A stretch of 16,173 nucleotides of DNA. It comes from an uncultured Eubacteriales bacterium. GTDB taxonomy: Bacteria > Bacillota_I > Bacilli_A > RF39 > UBA660. The position numbers and the translations under genes were made by a program. Within the stretch, counting starts at the first letter, position 1. The number at the start of each line of letters is the position of its first letter. The stretch spans positions 1-16,173 of the forward strand of contig CAJMAC010000026.1 of assembly GCA_905211265.1 (NCBI GenBank). The letters run 5' to 3'. Below are positions 1 to 7,082 of the stretch, in pieces. Below the pieces are notes generated by a model that was not told the DNA's origin, made no database searches, and saw nothing but the letters and a program-made list of their open reading frames with translations.

Positions 1-721
1 AAAAATTATATATATATTCTCCTTCGTTACTAATTTTAATATTATTATCTATTAATACTTCATTATAATTATCTTTAATATATCCTATTTTTTTATCTAA
101 TTTTATATCATCATTATAATTAGAAAAATATCTAGTTTTAAATAAACATTCAATATATTTTACATCTTTAGTTAAGTCTACAATTAAAGTATTTTTATCT
201 ATTACTAATTTATTACATAAATAATTCTTATCGTTAACACTAACTATATCTGATTTTATATTATATAAACTACATAAATATAAATATATTTTAGTATAAC
301 TAACATTATTAGCATAACCTTCCTTTAAGGCACCCCAAATATTATTAACAACACCTATTTTAGACAAATCAAATGTATCATTATTATTTAGTATGCTAAT
401 ATCATAACCAATATTCTTACCTATCATAATATATAAATATTTAGCTAATTCTATATTATTTAAATTTTTTGGAATATCACTTGTTATTTCTTTTATTACT
501 TCTTCACCCTTAACAAAAGTTTCATAGTCTACATAAATATATCCATCTTTATTATTTATAGATTCAGAATACAAATAATCTTTACCATTAATAATAAAAT
601 AATTAATTATATCACTATTAACTTTTTTTATATCAATATTAATATATTTAATATTTTTTTCTTTTAATATATCTATATCTGACATACTCTTAATAGTAAG
701 AACCATATCTTTTCTATTCAT
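1..721 (-). CDS. Transglutaminase-fold-like protein with apparently lost catalytic residues (3' end outside window)
   Basis: An uninterrupted frame of 240 codons runs from an ATG at 721 off the left edge. The start is preceded by GGTGA six bases upstream; the other nearby ATG (725) hits a stop after three codons. Residues 91-107 form a helix ending in GYD, followed by WGALKEGYAN (129-138) and YLCNKLVIDKNTLIVDLT (167-184). By eye this follows the transglutaminase-like pattern of a helix before the Cys, then G-x-C-x-GYA, then HAWN-x-V-x-ID and a D-x-T end. Here the Cys position is Lys133, the His position is Tyr167, and the Asp (182) is kept. If the alignment is right this is a non-catalytic member. 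There is no signal peptide or membrane segment. A weak hairpin separates it from the exported-protein gene upstream. The function is unknown. Confidence 0.75.
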   Translation of the reverse strand, partial: MNRKDMVLTIKSMSDIDILKEKNIKYINIDIKKVNSDIINYFIINGKDYLYSESINNKDGYIYVDYETFVKGEEVIKEITSDIPKNLNNIELAKYLYIMIGKNIGYDISILNNNDTFDLSKIGVVNNIWGALKEGYANNVSYTKIYLYLCSLYNIKSDIVSVNDKNYLCNKLVIDKNTLIVDLTKDVKYIECLFKTRYFSNYNDDIKLDKKIGYIKDNYNEVLIDNNIKISNEGEYIYNF

Positions 722-756
722 ACATTTTCACCATAATAATTATATAATATTTTTTT

Positions 757-791
757 AAAAAAATAAAGTAAATACACTACAAGTTTACTTT
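757..791 (-). terminator. Probable intrinsic terminator of the exported-protein gene
   Basis: Arms 765-772 and 784-791 (AAAGTAAA / TTTACTTT) form an 8-bp stem with an 11-base loop. On the minus strand it is followed, after one A, by seven T (763-757). It begins directly after the stop codon of the gene ending at 792. The stem is AT-rich, so efficiency may be modest. Confidence 0.55.
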
Positions 792-1376
792 TTATCTAAT
801 TGCAGTATTTACTTTAATATATCCTTCTAATTTTTTACCCATCAAAGCATTTTGATTACTATTATCTTCTTCAAGCCATAATCTAAATTCATAAGAATAA
901 GTTTTACCTAGATTTGCTGATGGTACTGTAGTTGTTGCTAAAATTAAAGAATCAGCAGTTACTCCAGAAAAATTGCCTGACTTAATTGTCGTAGTAGTAC
1001 CATCAACAGTTTGAAGTAAACTATATTTAAGACTACTAACACCAGTTAATGCAGAATCTATTTTTAAATCAATTAAAGATATTTGAAATGCTACTTCACG
1101 ACCAGATAATGTTGTTGAAGGTGTAACAGTAAATATTGTTTTTTCTGAGCGTTCTTCAACATCTGAAGCTAAAATTGGTATTCCTACAGTAGTACCTATA
1201 TTTGAACTATTAGTAAATACTACTGCTGTATCTATATTATCTGAAAAAGTTTGTACATTATTAAATGATGTTACTGCATTATCAAAAGTATACCAAGCAT
1301 AAGAAGTGCCAAGTAATATGACGATTAAAACAGTAACCGCAAATGATAAAATTATAAGTAATCTTTTAAAGGTCAC
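792..1376 (-). CDS. Exported protein with SipW/TasA-camelysin-type signal end
   Basis: The mature frame is 194 residues from the GTG at 1376: MTFKR, a hydrophobic stretch (about residues 6-23), then GTSYA followed by WYTF. That junction resembles the type-I signal peptide sites of TasA/camelysin-like secreted proteins processed by SipW-like peptidases. The remainder is Ser/Thr-rich with alternating hydrophobics, suggesting a beta-sandwich, has no cysteine and ends GYIKVNTAIR; no sortase motif is visible. The GTG start was chosen because AAGGGGTGA lies just upstream and because an in-frame ATG at 1421 sits upstream of the -10 element and so would not be transcribed. A surface or matrix-type role is inference from the signal region only; I do not recognise the mature domain. 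The 44-residue membrane gene lies just upstream in the same direction. Confidence 0.8.
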   Translation of the reverse strand: MTFKRLLIILSFAVTVLIVILLGTSYAWYTFDNAVTSFNNVQTFSDNIDTAVVFTNSSNIGTTVGIPILASDVEERSEKTIFTVTPSTTLSGREVAFQISLIDLKIDSALTGVSSLKYSLLQTVDGTTTTIKSGNFSGVTADSLILATTTVPSANLGKTYSYEFRLWLEEDNSNQNALMGKKLEGYIKVNTAIR

Positions 1377-1380
1377 AATA

Positions 1381-1389
1381 TCACCCCTT
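1381..1389 (-). promoter_or_regulatory. Ribosome binding site that fixes the GTG start at 1376
   Basis: AAGGGGTGA on the minus strand is close to the full anti-SD complement and lies 4 bases before GTG. The alternative ATG at 1421 has no SD upstream. Confidence 0.8.
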
Positions 1390-1409
1390 ATACCTACTAT
1401 TCCATTAAT

Positions 1410-1438
1410 ATCATAGCACATTTTTTACTGAATATCAA
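1410..1438 (-). promoter_or_regulatory. Sigma-A promoter of the exported-protein gene
   Basis: Minus strand TTGATA (1438-1433), 17-base spacer, TATGAT (1415-1410) with TG one base upstream (extended -10). The predicted transcript starts near 1403, leaving a leader of about 27 bases that contains the SD. The -10 lies downstream of the ATG at 1421, which supports the GTG start. Confidence 0.75.
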
Positions 1439-1453
1439 TTACTTTTTTTAAGA

Positions 1454-1588
1454 TTATTTTGCATTAACAACTTCGAATAAGTATTTTCCTATTGTAATTC
1501 CTACAACTAATGAAAAAATTAAAACAAGAATTATTATTATAATCATCTTTGTTTTATTGTTTTTCTTTTTTTCTAATTCCTTACCCAT
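1454..1588 (-). CDS. Small single-pass membrane protein, 44 residues
   Basis: The frame opens with ATG at 1588 and reads MGKELEKKKNNKTK, then a hydrophobic helix (about residues 15-34, rich in Ile/Leu/Val), then GKYLFEVVNAK and TAA. A good SD, AAGGAG, precedes it at 8-9 bases; a closer ATG in another frame stops after four codons. The lysine-rich N-terminus before the helix favours an N-in, C-out single-pass protein by the positive-inside rule. It sits between gap and the exported-protein gene on the same strand, with only a weak hairpin between it and gap, so it may be read from the gap promoter. I do not recognise the family. A good RBS, a clear transmembrane segment and gap-filling position support it as a real gene. 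Confidence 0.7.
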   Translation of the reverse strand: MGKELEKKKNNKTKMIIIIILVLIFSLVVGITIGKYLFEVVNAK

Positions 1589-1604
1589 TTTTCATTCTCC
1601 TTCT

Positions 1605-1630
1605 AAATAAAACTCTAATAATATAGAGTT
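1605..1630 (-). terminator. Weak terminator or attenuator after gap
   Basis: AACTCTA / TAGAGTT form a perfect 7-bp stem (1624-1630 with 1611-1617) around a 6-base loop; the minus strand then reads TTATTT. It overlaps the gap stop codon and lies just before the SD of the 44-residue gene, so it may only partly stop gap transcripts. Confidence 0.45.
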
Positions 1631-2630
1631 AATTGTTTAATAATTTTTTTATTGTTCTAACCATTTGATATGAATAACCCATTTCATTATCATACCAAGC
1701 AATTACTTTTACTAGTTGTTTTCCATTATACTCTACAATATTAGTAAGTAATCCATCAACCATTGCACCACAACTAGATGATATAATATCTGATGATACA
1801 ATAGGATCAATAGTAAATTTAATTGTTTCATTTTGATTATTTTTAAATGTTTCATTAATTTCTTCAATAGAAGTATTTCTAGATAATTCTAAACTTAAAT
1901 CTATTAAAGAACCATCACTAACAGGAACTCTCATTGCTCCACCAAGTAACTTTCCTTCTAAACTAGGTAATACTTTTCCAATTGCTTTTGCAGCACCTGT
2001 TGAAGTAGGAATAATATTCATTGCACTTGCTCTTCCACGACGTTCTTTAATATCTTTTTTATGAGCAACATCCAAGTTTACTTGATCATTAGTATAAGCA
2101 TGTATTGTAGTCATAAATCCTTTTTCAATACCAAAATTATCTTCTAGAACTTTTAATACTGGTGCTAAGCAGTTAGTAGTACAACTAGCAGCACTAATTA
2201 CTTCTTCGCTTCCATCTAATATCTCATCATTTACATTATATACTACTGTTTTCATTTCACCTTTACCAGGAGCAGATATAATAACTTTTTTCGCTCCTGC
2301 AGTAATATGTTTTCTTGCACCTTCTAAGTCAACAAATTTTCCAGTGCATTCTAATACTGCATCAATTTCCATATCTTTCCATGGTAAGTTAATTGGATCC
2401 ATTTCGCTAAATACTCTTATTTTTCTTCCATCAACTATAACGTTTTCTTCATCATAACTAATTTCTTTATTATATAATCTATGATTTGTATCATATTTTA
2501 ATAAGTATGCTAATTGTTTAGAATCAGTTAAATCATTAATAGCAACAATTTCTAAATCTTTATCTTCTTCAATTATTCTAAAAACAAGTCTTCCTATTCT
2601 ACCAAATCCATTAATAGCAACTTTTTTCAT
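1629..2630 (-). CDS. gap: Glyceraldehyde-3-phosphate dehydrogenase, NAD-dependent
   Basis: Cytosolic glycolytic enzyme that oxidises and phosphorylates glyceraldehyde 3-phosphate to 1,3-bisphosphoglycerate with NAD. The 333 residues match the usual family length. The N-terminal Rossmann fold starts INGFGRIGRLVFR (residues 6-18); Asp33 in INDLTD fits NAD rather than NADP preference. The catalytic segment SAASCTTNCLAP contains Cys150, and His177 is in TTIHAYTNDQ. The substrate loop NIIPTSTGAAKAIGKV (205-220), MRVPVSDGS and the C-terminal WYDNEMGYS (312-320) are all present. AGGAGAGG lies 5 bases before the ATG, downstream of a near-consensus promoter. Unlike many Bacilli, no pgk, tpi or cggR neighbour is seen here; it stands alone between the nucleoside kinase and small genes. 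Confidence 0.97.
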   Translation of the reverse strand: MKKVAINGFGRIGRLVFRIIEEDKDLEIVAINDLTDSKQLAYLLKYDTNHRLYNKEISYDEENVIVDGRKIRVFSEMDPINLPWKDMEIDAVLECTGKFVDLEGARKHITAGAKKVIISAPGKGEMKTVVYNVNDEILDGSEEVISAASCTTNCLAPVLKVLEDNFGIEKGFMTTIHAYTNDQVNLDVAHKKDIKERRGRASAMNIIPTSTGAAKAIGKVLPSLEGKLLGGAMRVPVSDGSLIDLSLELSRNTSIEEINETFKNNQNETIKFTIDPIVSSDIISSSCGAMVDGLLTNIVEYNGKQLVKVIAWYDNEMGYSYQMVRTIKKLLNN

Positions 2631-2658
2631 TCTATCCTCTCCTATCTTACATATATAT

Positions 2659-2687
2659 ATTGTAACAAATTTATTTTTTTATGACAA
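2659..2687 (-). promoter_or_regulatory. Strong sigma-A promoter of gap
   Basis: Minus strand TTGTCA (2687-2682), exactly 17 bases, TACAAT (2664-2659), preceded by TGT to give an extended -10. The start of transcription should be near 2652, about 22 bases before the ATG, with the SD in between. Confidence 0.8.
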
Positions 2688-2716
2688 GTATGTTACATAA
2701 ATTTTACACTAAAATT
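2660..2716. repeat. Cluster of three palindromes around the gap promoter
   Basis: TTGTAACAA (2660-2668) overlaps the -10. TATGTTACATA (2689-2699) lies just upstream of the -35; its TGTTACA core is the reverse complement of the first core and is centred 30 bp away (about three helical turns). Directly next to it AATTTTA-CAC-TAAAATT (2700-2716) forms a perfect 7-bp inverted repeat without a T-run. The spacing suggests an operator pair, but no regulator is identified. Confidence 0.4.
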
Positions 2717-2728
2717 AAAAGGAAGACA

Positions 2729-4372
2729 CTATTCAAAGTATCCTCCACCAATAAATTCTCTTAATATAGATATCTTAGGAATATCATCTGTTGGCACAGG
2801 CAATACAAATCTAAGAAGTTCTAATAATCTAATCGCAGTTTGGTATTCTGGATCGGTTTCCTTAACAGAAAACAATAATGGTTCAACATATGTTTTTAAT
2901 GCTCCAAGTTCATAACTAAGTGAAGAATTAAATAATACATCTGCTTCATCTTGATAAGGAAATACCCATTTTTCTTCTCCCCTTCTTACACTATGCCAAT
3001 TTTTTAAAGTAACTTCTGGTTTATATCCTCTTGTTCTATTATCTCTAACCATTCTTCTAAGAAGTCTAATATCAGTCATACTAATTCTATTATCATTATC
3101 AATGTTTAAATAAGTAAGTGGACTAACATATATTTTAAACTTATTTTTTCTAGGAATATTATCTAATACTCTATCATTTAAAGCATGTAATCCTTCAATT
3201 ACTAATATATCATTCTTACCTAATTTCATTGTTTTATTAAATACTTTAACTCCTGATACAAAATCAAATGTTGGAGTAACAACTTCACTACCTTTTAATA
3301 ATTTAGCTATTTGACTATCAAATAATTTTAAATCAACTGCTCCTAAACACTCAAAATCATAATTACCATTTTCATCTAATGGAGTATCTTCTCTATTAAC
3401 AAAATAATCATCAATAGATACTGCAATTGGATTTAATCCTAAAGTTTTTAAATATAAAGATAATTTCTTAGCAGTAGTAGTTTTACCAGAACTTGAAGGA
3501 CCAGATAATAATACAATCTTAATATTTTCTTTATCTAAAACTATTCTCTCTGCAATAGAAAGTAATTTATAATCTTGCATAATTTCAGATAAATTAACTA
3601 TTTCTCCAGCATTATTATTAATTATTTTTTCATTTAATTCTCCTAAATTATTTATACCTAAAATATTTCCCCAAGAAGTATAATCAATTAAAGAATTAAA
3701 ATAATTATTATGATGAGTATATTTAATAATTTTTTTATCATCATATACTGATGGAAATCTAACAACAACACCTTTATTTTCAATTAAAGATAAATCAAAA
3801 TATTTAAGTATTGAACTATCTACTGGTAAATCTCCAAGTATATATTCATAATAATCTTCAAATCTATATAACTTAACATAACTTGAAGTATCAAAACTTA
3901 AAGTTTTTACCTTATCCATTCTTTTTAATCTTTTAAAATATTCAATCGCTTCAATTCTTGTAGTTTCTAATTTTTCAAATGGAATTTTACTTGCAACTTT
4001 TTCTTTCATTTTTCTTTTAATTAAACTTAATTCATCTTTAGATATAGGTCTATCTACTTCACAAAATACACCTTTATCAATAGAAAATCTAACTATAACA
4101 TTTACATCTTTTCCAAGTATTTCTTTTGTACAAACTTCAAAAAGTAATAGTAATCCTTTTTCATATATTTTATTACCTTGTTTAGTATTAACATCATATA
4201 AGTAAAGTTTAGTATTTTTATTAAAGCAATCATTATAATTAACTATTCTACCTTCTGAAATTCCACATATTATGTCATCATTACCTATTTCCTTAATTAT
4301 TTCTCCTAAAGTAATACCTTTCTTAAATTCCATTTTTTTATCATTATTTAAAGTTATAATAATATTTGCCAT
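2729..4372 (-). CDS. Nucleoside kinase, uridine-kinase-like with N-terminal TGS and tRNA-synthetase-type domains
   Basis: This 547-residue protein carries a TGS-like beta-rich domain at about residues 1-62, as in threonyl-tRNA synthetase. A middle region (about 70-260) is where the family has a threonyl/alanyl-tRNA-synthetase second additional domain. The C-terminal half is a P-loop phosphoribulokinase/uridine kinase module with Walker A GPSSSGKT (291-298), the SIDDYF motif about 22 residues later, VIEGLHAL and RRMVRDNRTRG. Known members are annotated as uridine kinase or nucleoside kinase; phosphorylation of a nucleoside with a nucleoside triphosphate is expected, the exact substrate is not visible. 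The SD GAGGTG is 4 bases from the ATG. It has its own promoter, divergent from clpP, and a TAG stop with no convincing terminator before the gap regulatory region. Confidence 0.9.
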   Translation of the reverse strand: MANIIITLNNDKKMEFKKGITLGEIIKEIGNDDIICGISEGRIVNYNDCFNKNTKLYLYDVNTKQGNKIYEKGLLLLFEVCTKEILGKDVNVIVRFSIDKGVFCEVDRPISKDELSLIKRKMKEKVASKIPFEKLETTRIEAIEYFKRLKRMDKVKTLSFDTSSYVKLYRFEDYYEYILGDLPVDSSILKYFDLSLIENKGVVVRFPSVYDDKKIIKYTHHNNYFNSLIDYTSWGNILGINNLGELNEKIINNNAGEIVNLSEIMQDYKLLSIAERIVLDKENIKIVLLSGPSSSGKTTTAKKLSLYLKTLGLNPIAVSIDDYFVNREDTPLDENGNYDFECLGAVDLKLFDSQIAKLLKGSEVVTPTFDFVSGVKVFNKTMKLGKNDILVIEGLHALNDRVLDNIPRKNKFKIYVSPLTYLNIDNDNRISMTDIRLLRRMVRDNRTRGYKPEVTLKNWHSVRRGEEKWVFPYQDEADVLFNSSLSYELGALKTYVEPLLFSVKETDPEYQTAIRLLELLRFVLPVPTDDIPKISILREFIGGGYFE

Positions 4373-4394
4373 TGCACACCTCTATCCTAAATAA

Positions 4395-4423
4395 ATTATA
4401 TCAACTTTTTTAAAAAAAGTAAA
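4395..4423 (-). promoter_or_regulatory. Promoter of the nucleoside kinase gene
   Basis: Minus strand TTTACT (4423-4418), 17-base spacer, consensus TATAAT (4400-4395) with TGA upstream (extended -10). The spacer is an A/T palindrome: AC, six T, seven A, GT at 4404-4420. Confidence 0.65.
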
Positions 4424-4425
4424 GT

Positions 4426-4455
4426 TTGTCGATTTATTTATTACATAAATACATA
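4426..4455 (+). promoter_or_regulatory. Possible clpP promoter
   Basis: TTGTCG (4426-4431), 18 bases, TACATA (4450-4455). Transcription would start near 4462, before the AGGTGAT ribosome site. No CtsR-type heptad repeat is visible in the spacer. The match is only moderate. Confidence 0.3.
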
Positions 4456-4486
4456 AAATATAACTATTATAATTATAGGTGATAAT

Positions 4487-5059
4487 ATGAATTTAATTCC
4501 AGTTGTTATAGAAAAAACTTCATTAGGAGAAAGAAGTTATGATATTTATTCAAGATTATTAAAAGATAGAATTATTATTTTAAATGGAGAAATAGATGAT
4601 AATTTATCTAATAGTATTGTTGCACAATTGCTTTATTTAGATAGTATTAACAATGATGACATATCTCTTTACATTAATTCTCCTGGTGGAAGTATAACAT
4701 CAGGTATGGCAATATATGATACAATGAATTATATAAAAAGTGATGTATCTACAATATGTATAGGATTAGCAGCTTCAATGGCAGCGTTCTTACTTTCCTC
4801 AGGTAAAAAAGGAAAAAGATATGCCCTTGAAAATGCAGAAGTAATGATTCATCAACCTTTAGGAGGTGCTCAAGGACAGGCAACAGAAATAAAAATTGCT
4901 GCAGAACATATTTTAAAAGCCAAAAAAAAATTAAATACTATTTTATCTAAAAATACCAAAAAACCTTTAAAGCAAATAGAGAAAGACACTGAAAGAGATT
5001 ACTTTATGGATAGTTTTGAAGCCAAAGAATATGGATTAATTGATAAAGTAAAGAAATAA
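4487..5059 (+). CDS. clpP: ATP-dependent Clp protease proteolytic subunit
   Basis: Self-compartmentalised serine protease that degrades unfolded or tagged cytosolic proteins delivered by ClpX or ClpC ATPases, and assembles as a double heptamer. The 190 residues match the bacterial family. The catalytic triad is Ser97 (in GLAASMAAF), His122 (in VMIHQPLGG) and Asp171 (in DTERDYFM). The N-terminus LIPVVIEKTSLGERSYDIYSR is the typical ClpP axial-loop/processing region, and the handle follows HQPLGGAQGQATEI. AGGTGAT lies 3 bases before the ATG. It is one of two plus-strand genes, transcribed alone, and converges on tsaD, from which it is separated by a strong hairpin. No Clp ATPase gene is in the window. 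Confidence 0.97.
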   Translation: MNLIPVVIEKTSLGERSYDIYSRLLKDRIIILNGEIDDNLSNSIVAQLLYLDSINNDDISLYINSPGGSITSGMAIYDTMNYIKSDVSTICIGLAASMAAFLLSSGKKGKRYALENAEVMIHQPLGGAQGQATEIKIAAEHILKAKKKLNTILSKNTKKPLKQIEKDTERDYFMDSFEAKEYGLIDKVKK

Positions 5060-5064
5060 TTATT

Positions 5065-5103
5065 AAAAGATATTGTAAATATTACTCTACAATATCTTTT
5101 TTT
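5065..5103 (+). terminator. Strong intrinsic terminator of clpP, shared with convergent tsaD
   Basis: A perfect 13-bp stem AAAAGATATTGTA (5065-5077) / TACAATATCTTTT (5088-5100) with a 10-base loop and seven T ending at 5103. On the minus strand the hairpin serves tsaD with a shorter run of four U. The plus-strand T-run overlaps the tsaD stop codon (5102-5104). Confidence 0.9.
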
Positions 5104-6115
5104 ATTCATATTTATATAAACTATCTACTGCCTTAGCATTTAAAGTTAAGTCTGCAACTATACCTTTTTTATAAGCATAATATGCTGCTGCCCCAATCAT
5201 CGCAGCATTATCTGTACAATACTTAACCGGAGGATAAACAAAATTAAAATTATTTTGTTCACATGCCTTTGTAAGTTCTTCCCTTAAATAACTATTCGCC
5301 GCAACTCCACCTGCTAAAACTAAATTTTTAACATTATATTCTTTCATTGCACGAATAACTTTTTTTACTAAAATTGTAACTACTCTATTTTGAAAACTAC
5401 AACACATATCATTAACTCTTATTTCATTTCCTCTTTGATTTTCATTATGAATTAAATTAATAACAGCACTTTTAATACCAGAGAAACTAAAATTATAACT
5501 ATCATCATTCATAGGTATTGGCAAATCATAAGTATCATTACCAAGTTTAGCAAGTTTATCTATTTTAGGACCCCCAGGATATTCTAATCCTAATACCTTA
5601 GCAACTTTATCATAAGCTTCTCCTACCGCATCATCCATTGTAGAGCCTATTCTAACAAAAGAATAATCTTCTTTCATATAAACAATATCTGTATGCCCTC
5701 CACTTACTACTAAACTAATTAAAGGAAATTCTAATCTCTTAGTAAGATTTGATGCGTAGATATGCCCTGCTATATGATGAACAGGAATAAGAGGTTTACC
5801 AGTTACTAAACTAATTGTTTTAGCACACATTAATCCTATCATTAAACTACCTATTAATCCAGGACCATAAGTAACTCCAATTATATCAATATCATCCATT
5901 GTTAAATCTAATCCATTAAATAATTCTTCTAAAACAATTGTAATATTTTCAATATGACTACGACTAGCTATTTCAGGTACTACTCCGCCATATTTTTTAT
6001 GTATATCTATTTGTGTATTAACAATAGTTTTTATTTCTTCACAACCATTTTTTATAATACTCATGCTTGTTTCATCACAAGATGATTCGATTGCTAAACA
6101 ATATATATCTTTCAT
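5102..6115 (-). CDS. tsaD: tRNA N6-threonylcarbamoyladenosine transferase TsaD
   Basis: TsaD (ASKHA fold) transfers the threonylcarbamoyl group from threonylcarbamoyl-AMP to A37 of tRNAs reading ANN codons, acting with TsaB and TsaE in the cytosol. The 337 residues match the family. The N-terminal AIESSCDET (8-16), the metal-binding HHIAGH (His114 and His118), the phosphate-binding SGGHT (138-142), GEAYDKVAKVLGL (165-177), AGGVAANS (268-275) and TDNAAMIG with the metal ligand Asp302 are all present. The gene is last in a four-gene operon: its ATG follows the rimI stop codon with no gap, and its SD AGGTGATG lies within rimI. It ends in the hairpin shared with clpP. Confidence 0.97.
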   Translation of the reverse strand: MKDIYCLAIESSCDETSMSIIKNGCEEIKTIVNTQIDIHKKYGGVVPEIASRSHIENITIVLEELFNGLDLTMDDIDIIGVTYGPGLIGSLMIGLMCAKTISLVTGKPLIPVHHIAGHIYASNLTKRLEFPLISLVVSGGHTDIVYMKEDYSFVRIGSTMDDAVGEAYDKVAKVLGLEYPGGPKIDKLAKLGNDTYDLPIPMNDDSYNFSFSGIKSAVINLIHNENQRGNEIRVNDMCCSFQNRVVTILVKKVIRAMKEYNVKNLVLAGGVAANSYLREELTKACEQNNFNFVYPPVKYCTDNAAMIGAAAYYAYKKGIVADLTLNAKAVDSLYKYE

Positions 6116-6469
6116 TTACATCACCTGTTTTTCCATTAAAATTGCATCTTCATCACCATAATAAAATTTTCTTAATGCTACTTCCCTAAAGCCAAATTTT
6201 TTATACATATTTCTTGCAATTTCATTAGAAATTCTAACTTCTAAAGTTATATTAATTACTCTTTCTTGAATAGCTTTACTAACTAAATAACTCATTAACT
6301 TATTCCCTATTTTATTACCACGAAATTCTTCTTTTACTATAATATTATCTAATTCCATTTTATCATACATTATAGAGTATTCCATCATACCTTTTATAGT
6401 ATTATCTTCAACATACTCAACATATTTTCTAAAAGGATTATCATCTAACTTAACTAATTCTCTAAACAT
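6116..6469 (-). CDS. rimI: GNAT-family N-acetyltransferase, RimI-like, short form
   Basis: In this genomic position the family acetylates protein N-termini (in Escherichia coli that of ribosomal protein S18) with acetyl-CoA. At 117 residues it is clearly shorter than the usual 145-160; the missing part is in the N-terminal strand/helix region. The acetyl-CoA loop RGNKIG (50-55), the core LEVRISNEIARNMYKKFGF (76-94) and the RimI-type end YYGDEDAILM (103-112) are intact. The ATG at 6469 overlaps the tsaB end by 8 bases, with only a weak AGAG as ribosome site, which suggests translational coupling. The target protein cannot be read from the sequence, and it could be another GNAT recruited to the cluster. 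Confidence 0.88.
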   Translation of the reverse strand: MFRELVKLDDNPFRKYVEYVEDNTIKGMMEYSIMYDKMELDNIIVKEEFRGNKIGNKLMSYLVSKAIQERVINITLEVRISNEIARNMYKKFGFREVALRKFYYGDEDAILMEKQVM

Positions 6470-7082
6470 TTTTCTCTAATACCTGTGGTAATTTTAAATA
6501 ATTAGGTAATACCATATGAGGATTTACTTTTTCACTATCTTTATAATAATTATATATACTTTCAATATCTAATTCATTTATAACTTTAACATTATCATTA
6601 TCACTATTATTAGATACTACTAATACATCATTATATTTATTAATAATATCATTAACTTCCTCTATATTACCAAAATGTTCATTTATAACATCATTATAAT
6701 TATTATCATAAAATCCTATATAATAATTATCATTTCTAGCATTAATTAAAGATAATATATATTTATTTTTATTATTACCTATTGCAAGACATTTTAATGA
6801 GGAAATTAATGTAACTTTAATATCATTTAGTAAAGCATAAACTTTTGCAATAGTAAGTCCAATTCTTACACCAGTAAAACTACCTGGACCATTTACTACC
6901 ATAATACTTTGTACTTCTTTGGGAGTAATTTCACTTTTCTTTAATACTTCATCAATATAACTAACTGCATATTTTGAATGTTCATTAGGAATAGATTTTG
7001 TTATTTTATTTATTATCTTACCATCTTTAAGTAAGGCAATAGATACATCTTGATTTGATGTATCTATAAATAAAGTTATCAT
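6462..7082 (-). CDS. tsaB: t6A complex subunit TsaB
   Basis: TsaB is the partner and scaffold of TsaD in threonylcarbamoylation of tRNA A37; it has an ASKHA fold without its own transferase activity. The 206 residues begin LFIDTSNQDVSIAL (4-17) and contain the family signature NGPGSFTGVRIG (64-75), the dimer-face region. The C-terminal half is less conserved and Asn/Asp-rich, with the typical PNYLK near the end (193-197). The start overlaps the tsaE stop as ATGA; GTGAGG lies 7 bases upstream. The stop is TAG. Position between tsaE and rimI-tsaD matches the cluster seen in many Bacillota. Confidence 0.96.
   Translation of the reverse strand: MITLFIDTSNQDVSIALLKDGKIINKITKSIPNEHSKYAVSYIDEVLKKSEITPKEVQSIMVVNGPGSFTGVRIGLTIAKVYALLNDIKVTLISSLKCLAIGNNKNKYILSLINARNDNYYIGFYDNNYNDVINEHFGNIEEVNDIINKYNDVLVVSNNSDNDNVKVINELDIESIYNYYKDSEKVNPHMVLPNYLKLPQVLEKNV

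Noticed and set aside
1377..1421. ATG at 1421 as start of the exported protein
   Set aside because: No SD precedes it and the -10 promoter element lies downstream of it.
2700..2716. Inverted repeat as terminator of the nucleoside kinase gene
   Set aside because: The stem is almost all A/T, the loop is three bases, and no T-run follows on the minus strand.
4468..4473. TATAAT as the clpP -10
   Set aside because: Transcription would start about 7 bases before the ATG and lose the AGGTGAT ribosome site; the match is expected in such AT-rich DNA.
7079..7081. TGA read as tryptophan (Mycoplasma code)
   Set aside because: All large genes are intact under the standard code and use TGG for Trp. The tsaE TGA is followed by TAA, so it is uninformative alone, but no frame in the window needs TGA readthrough.
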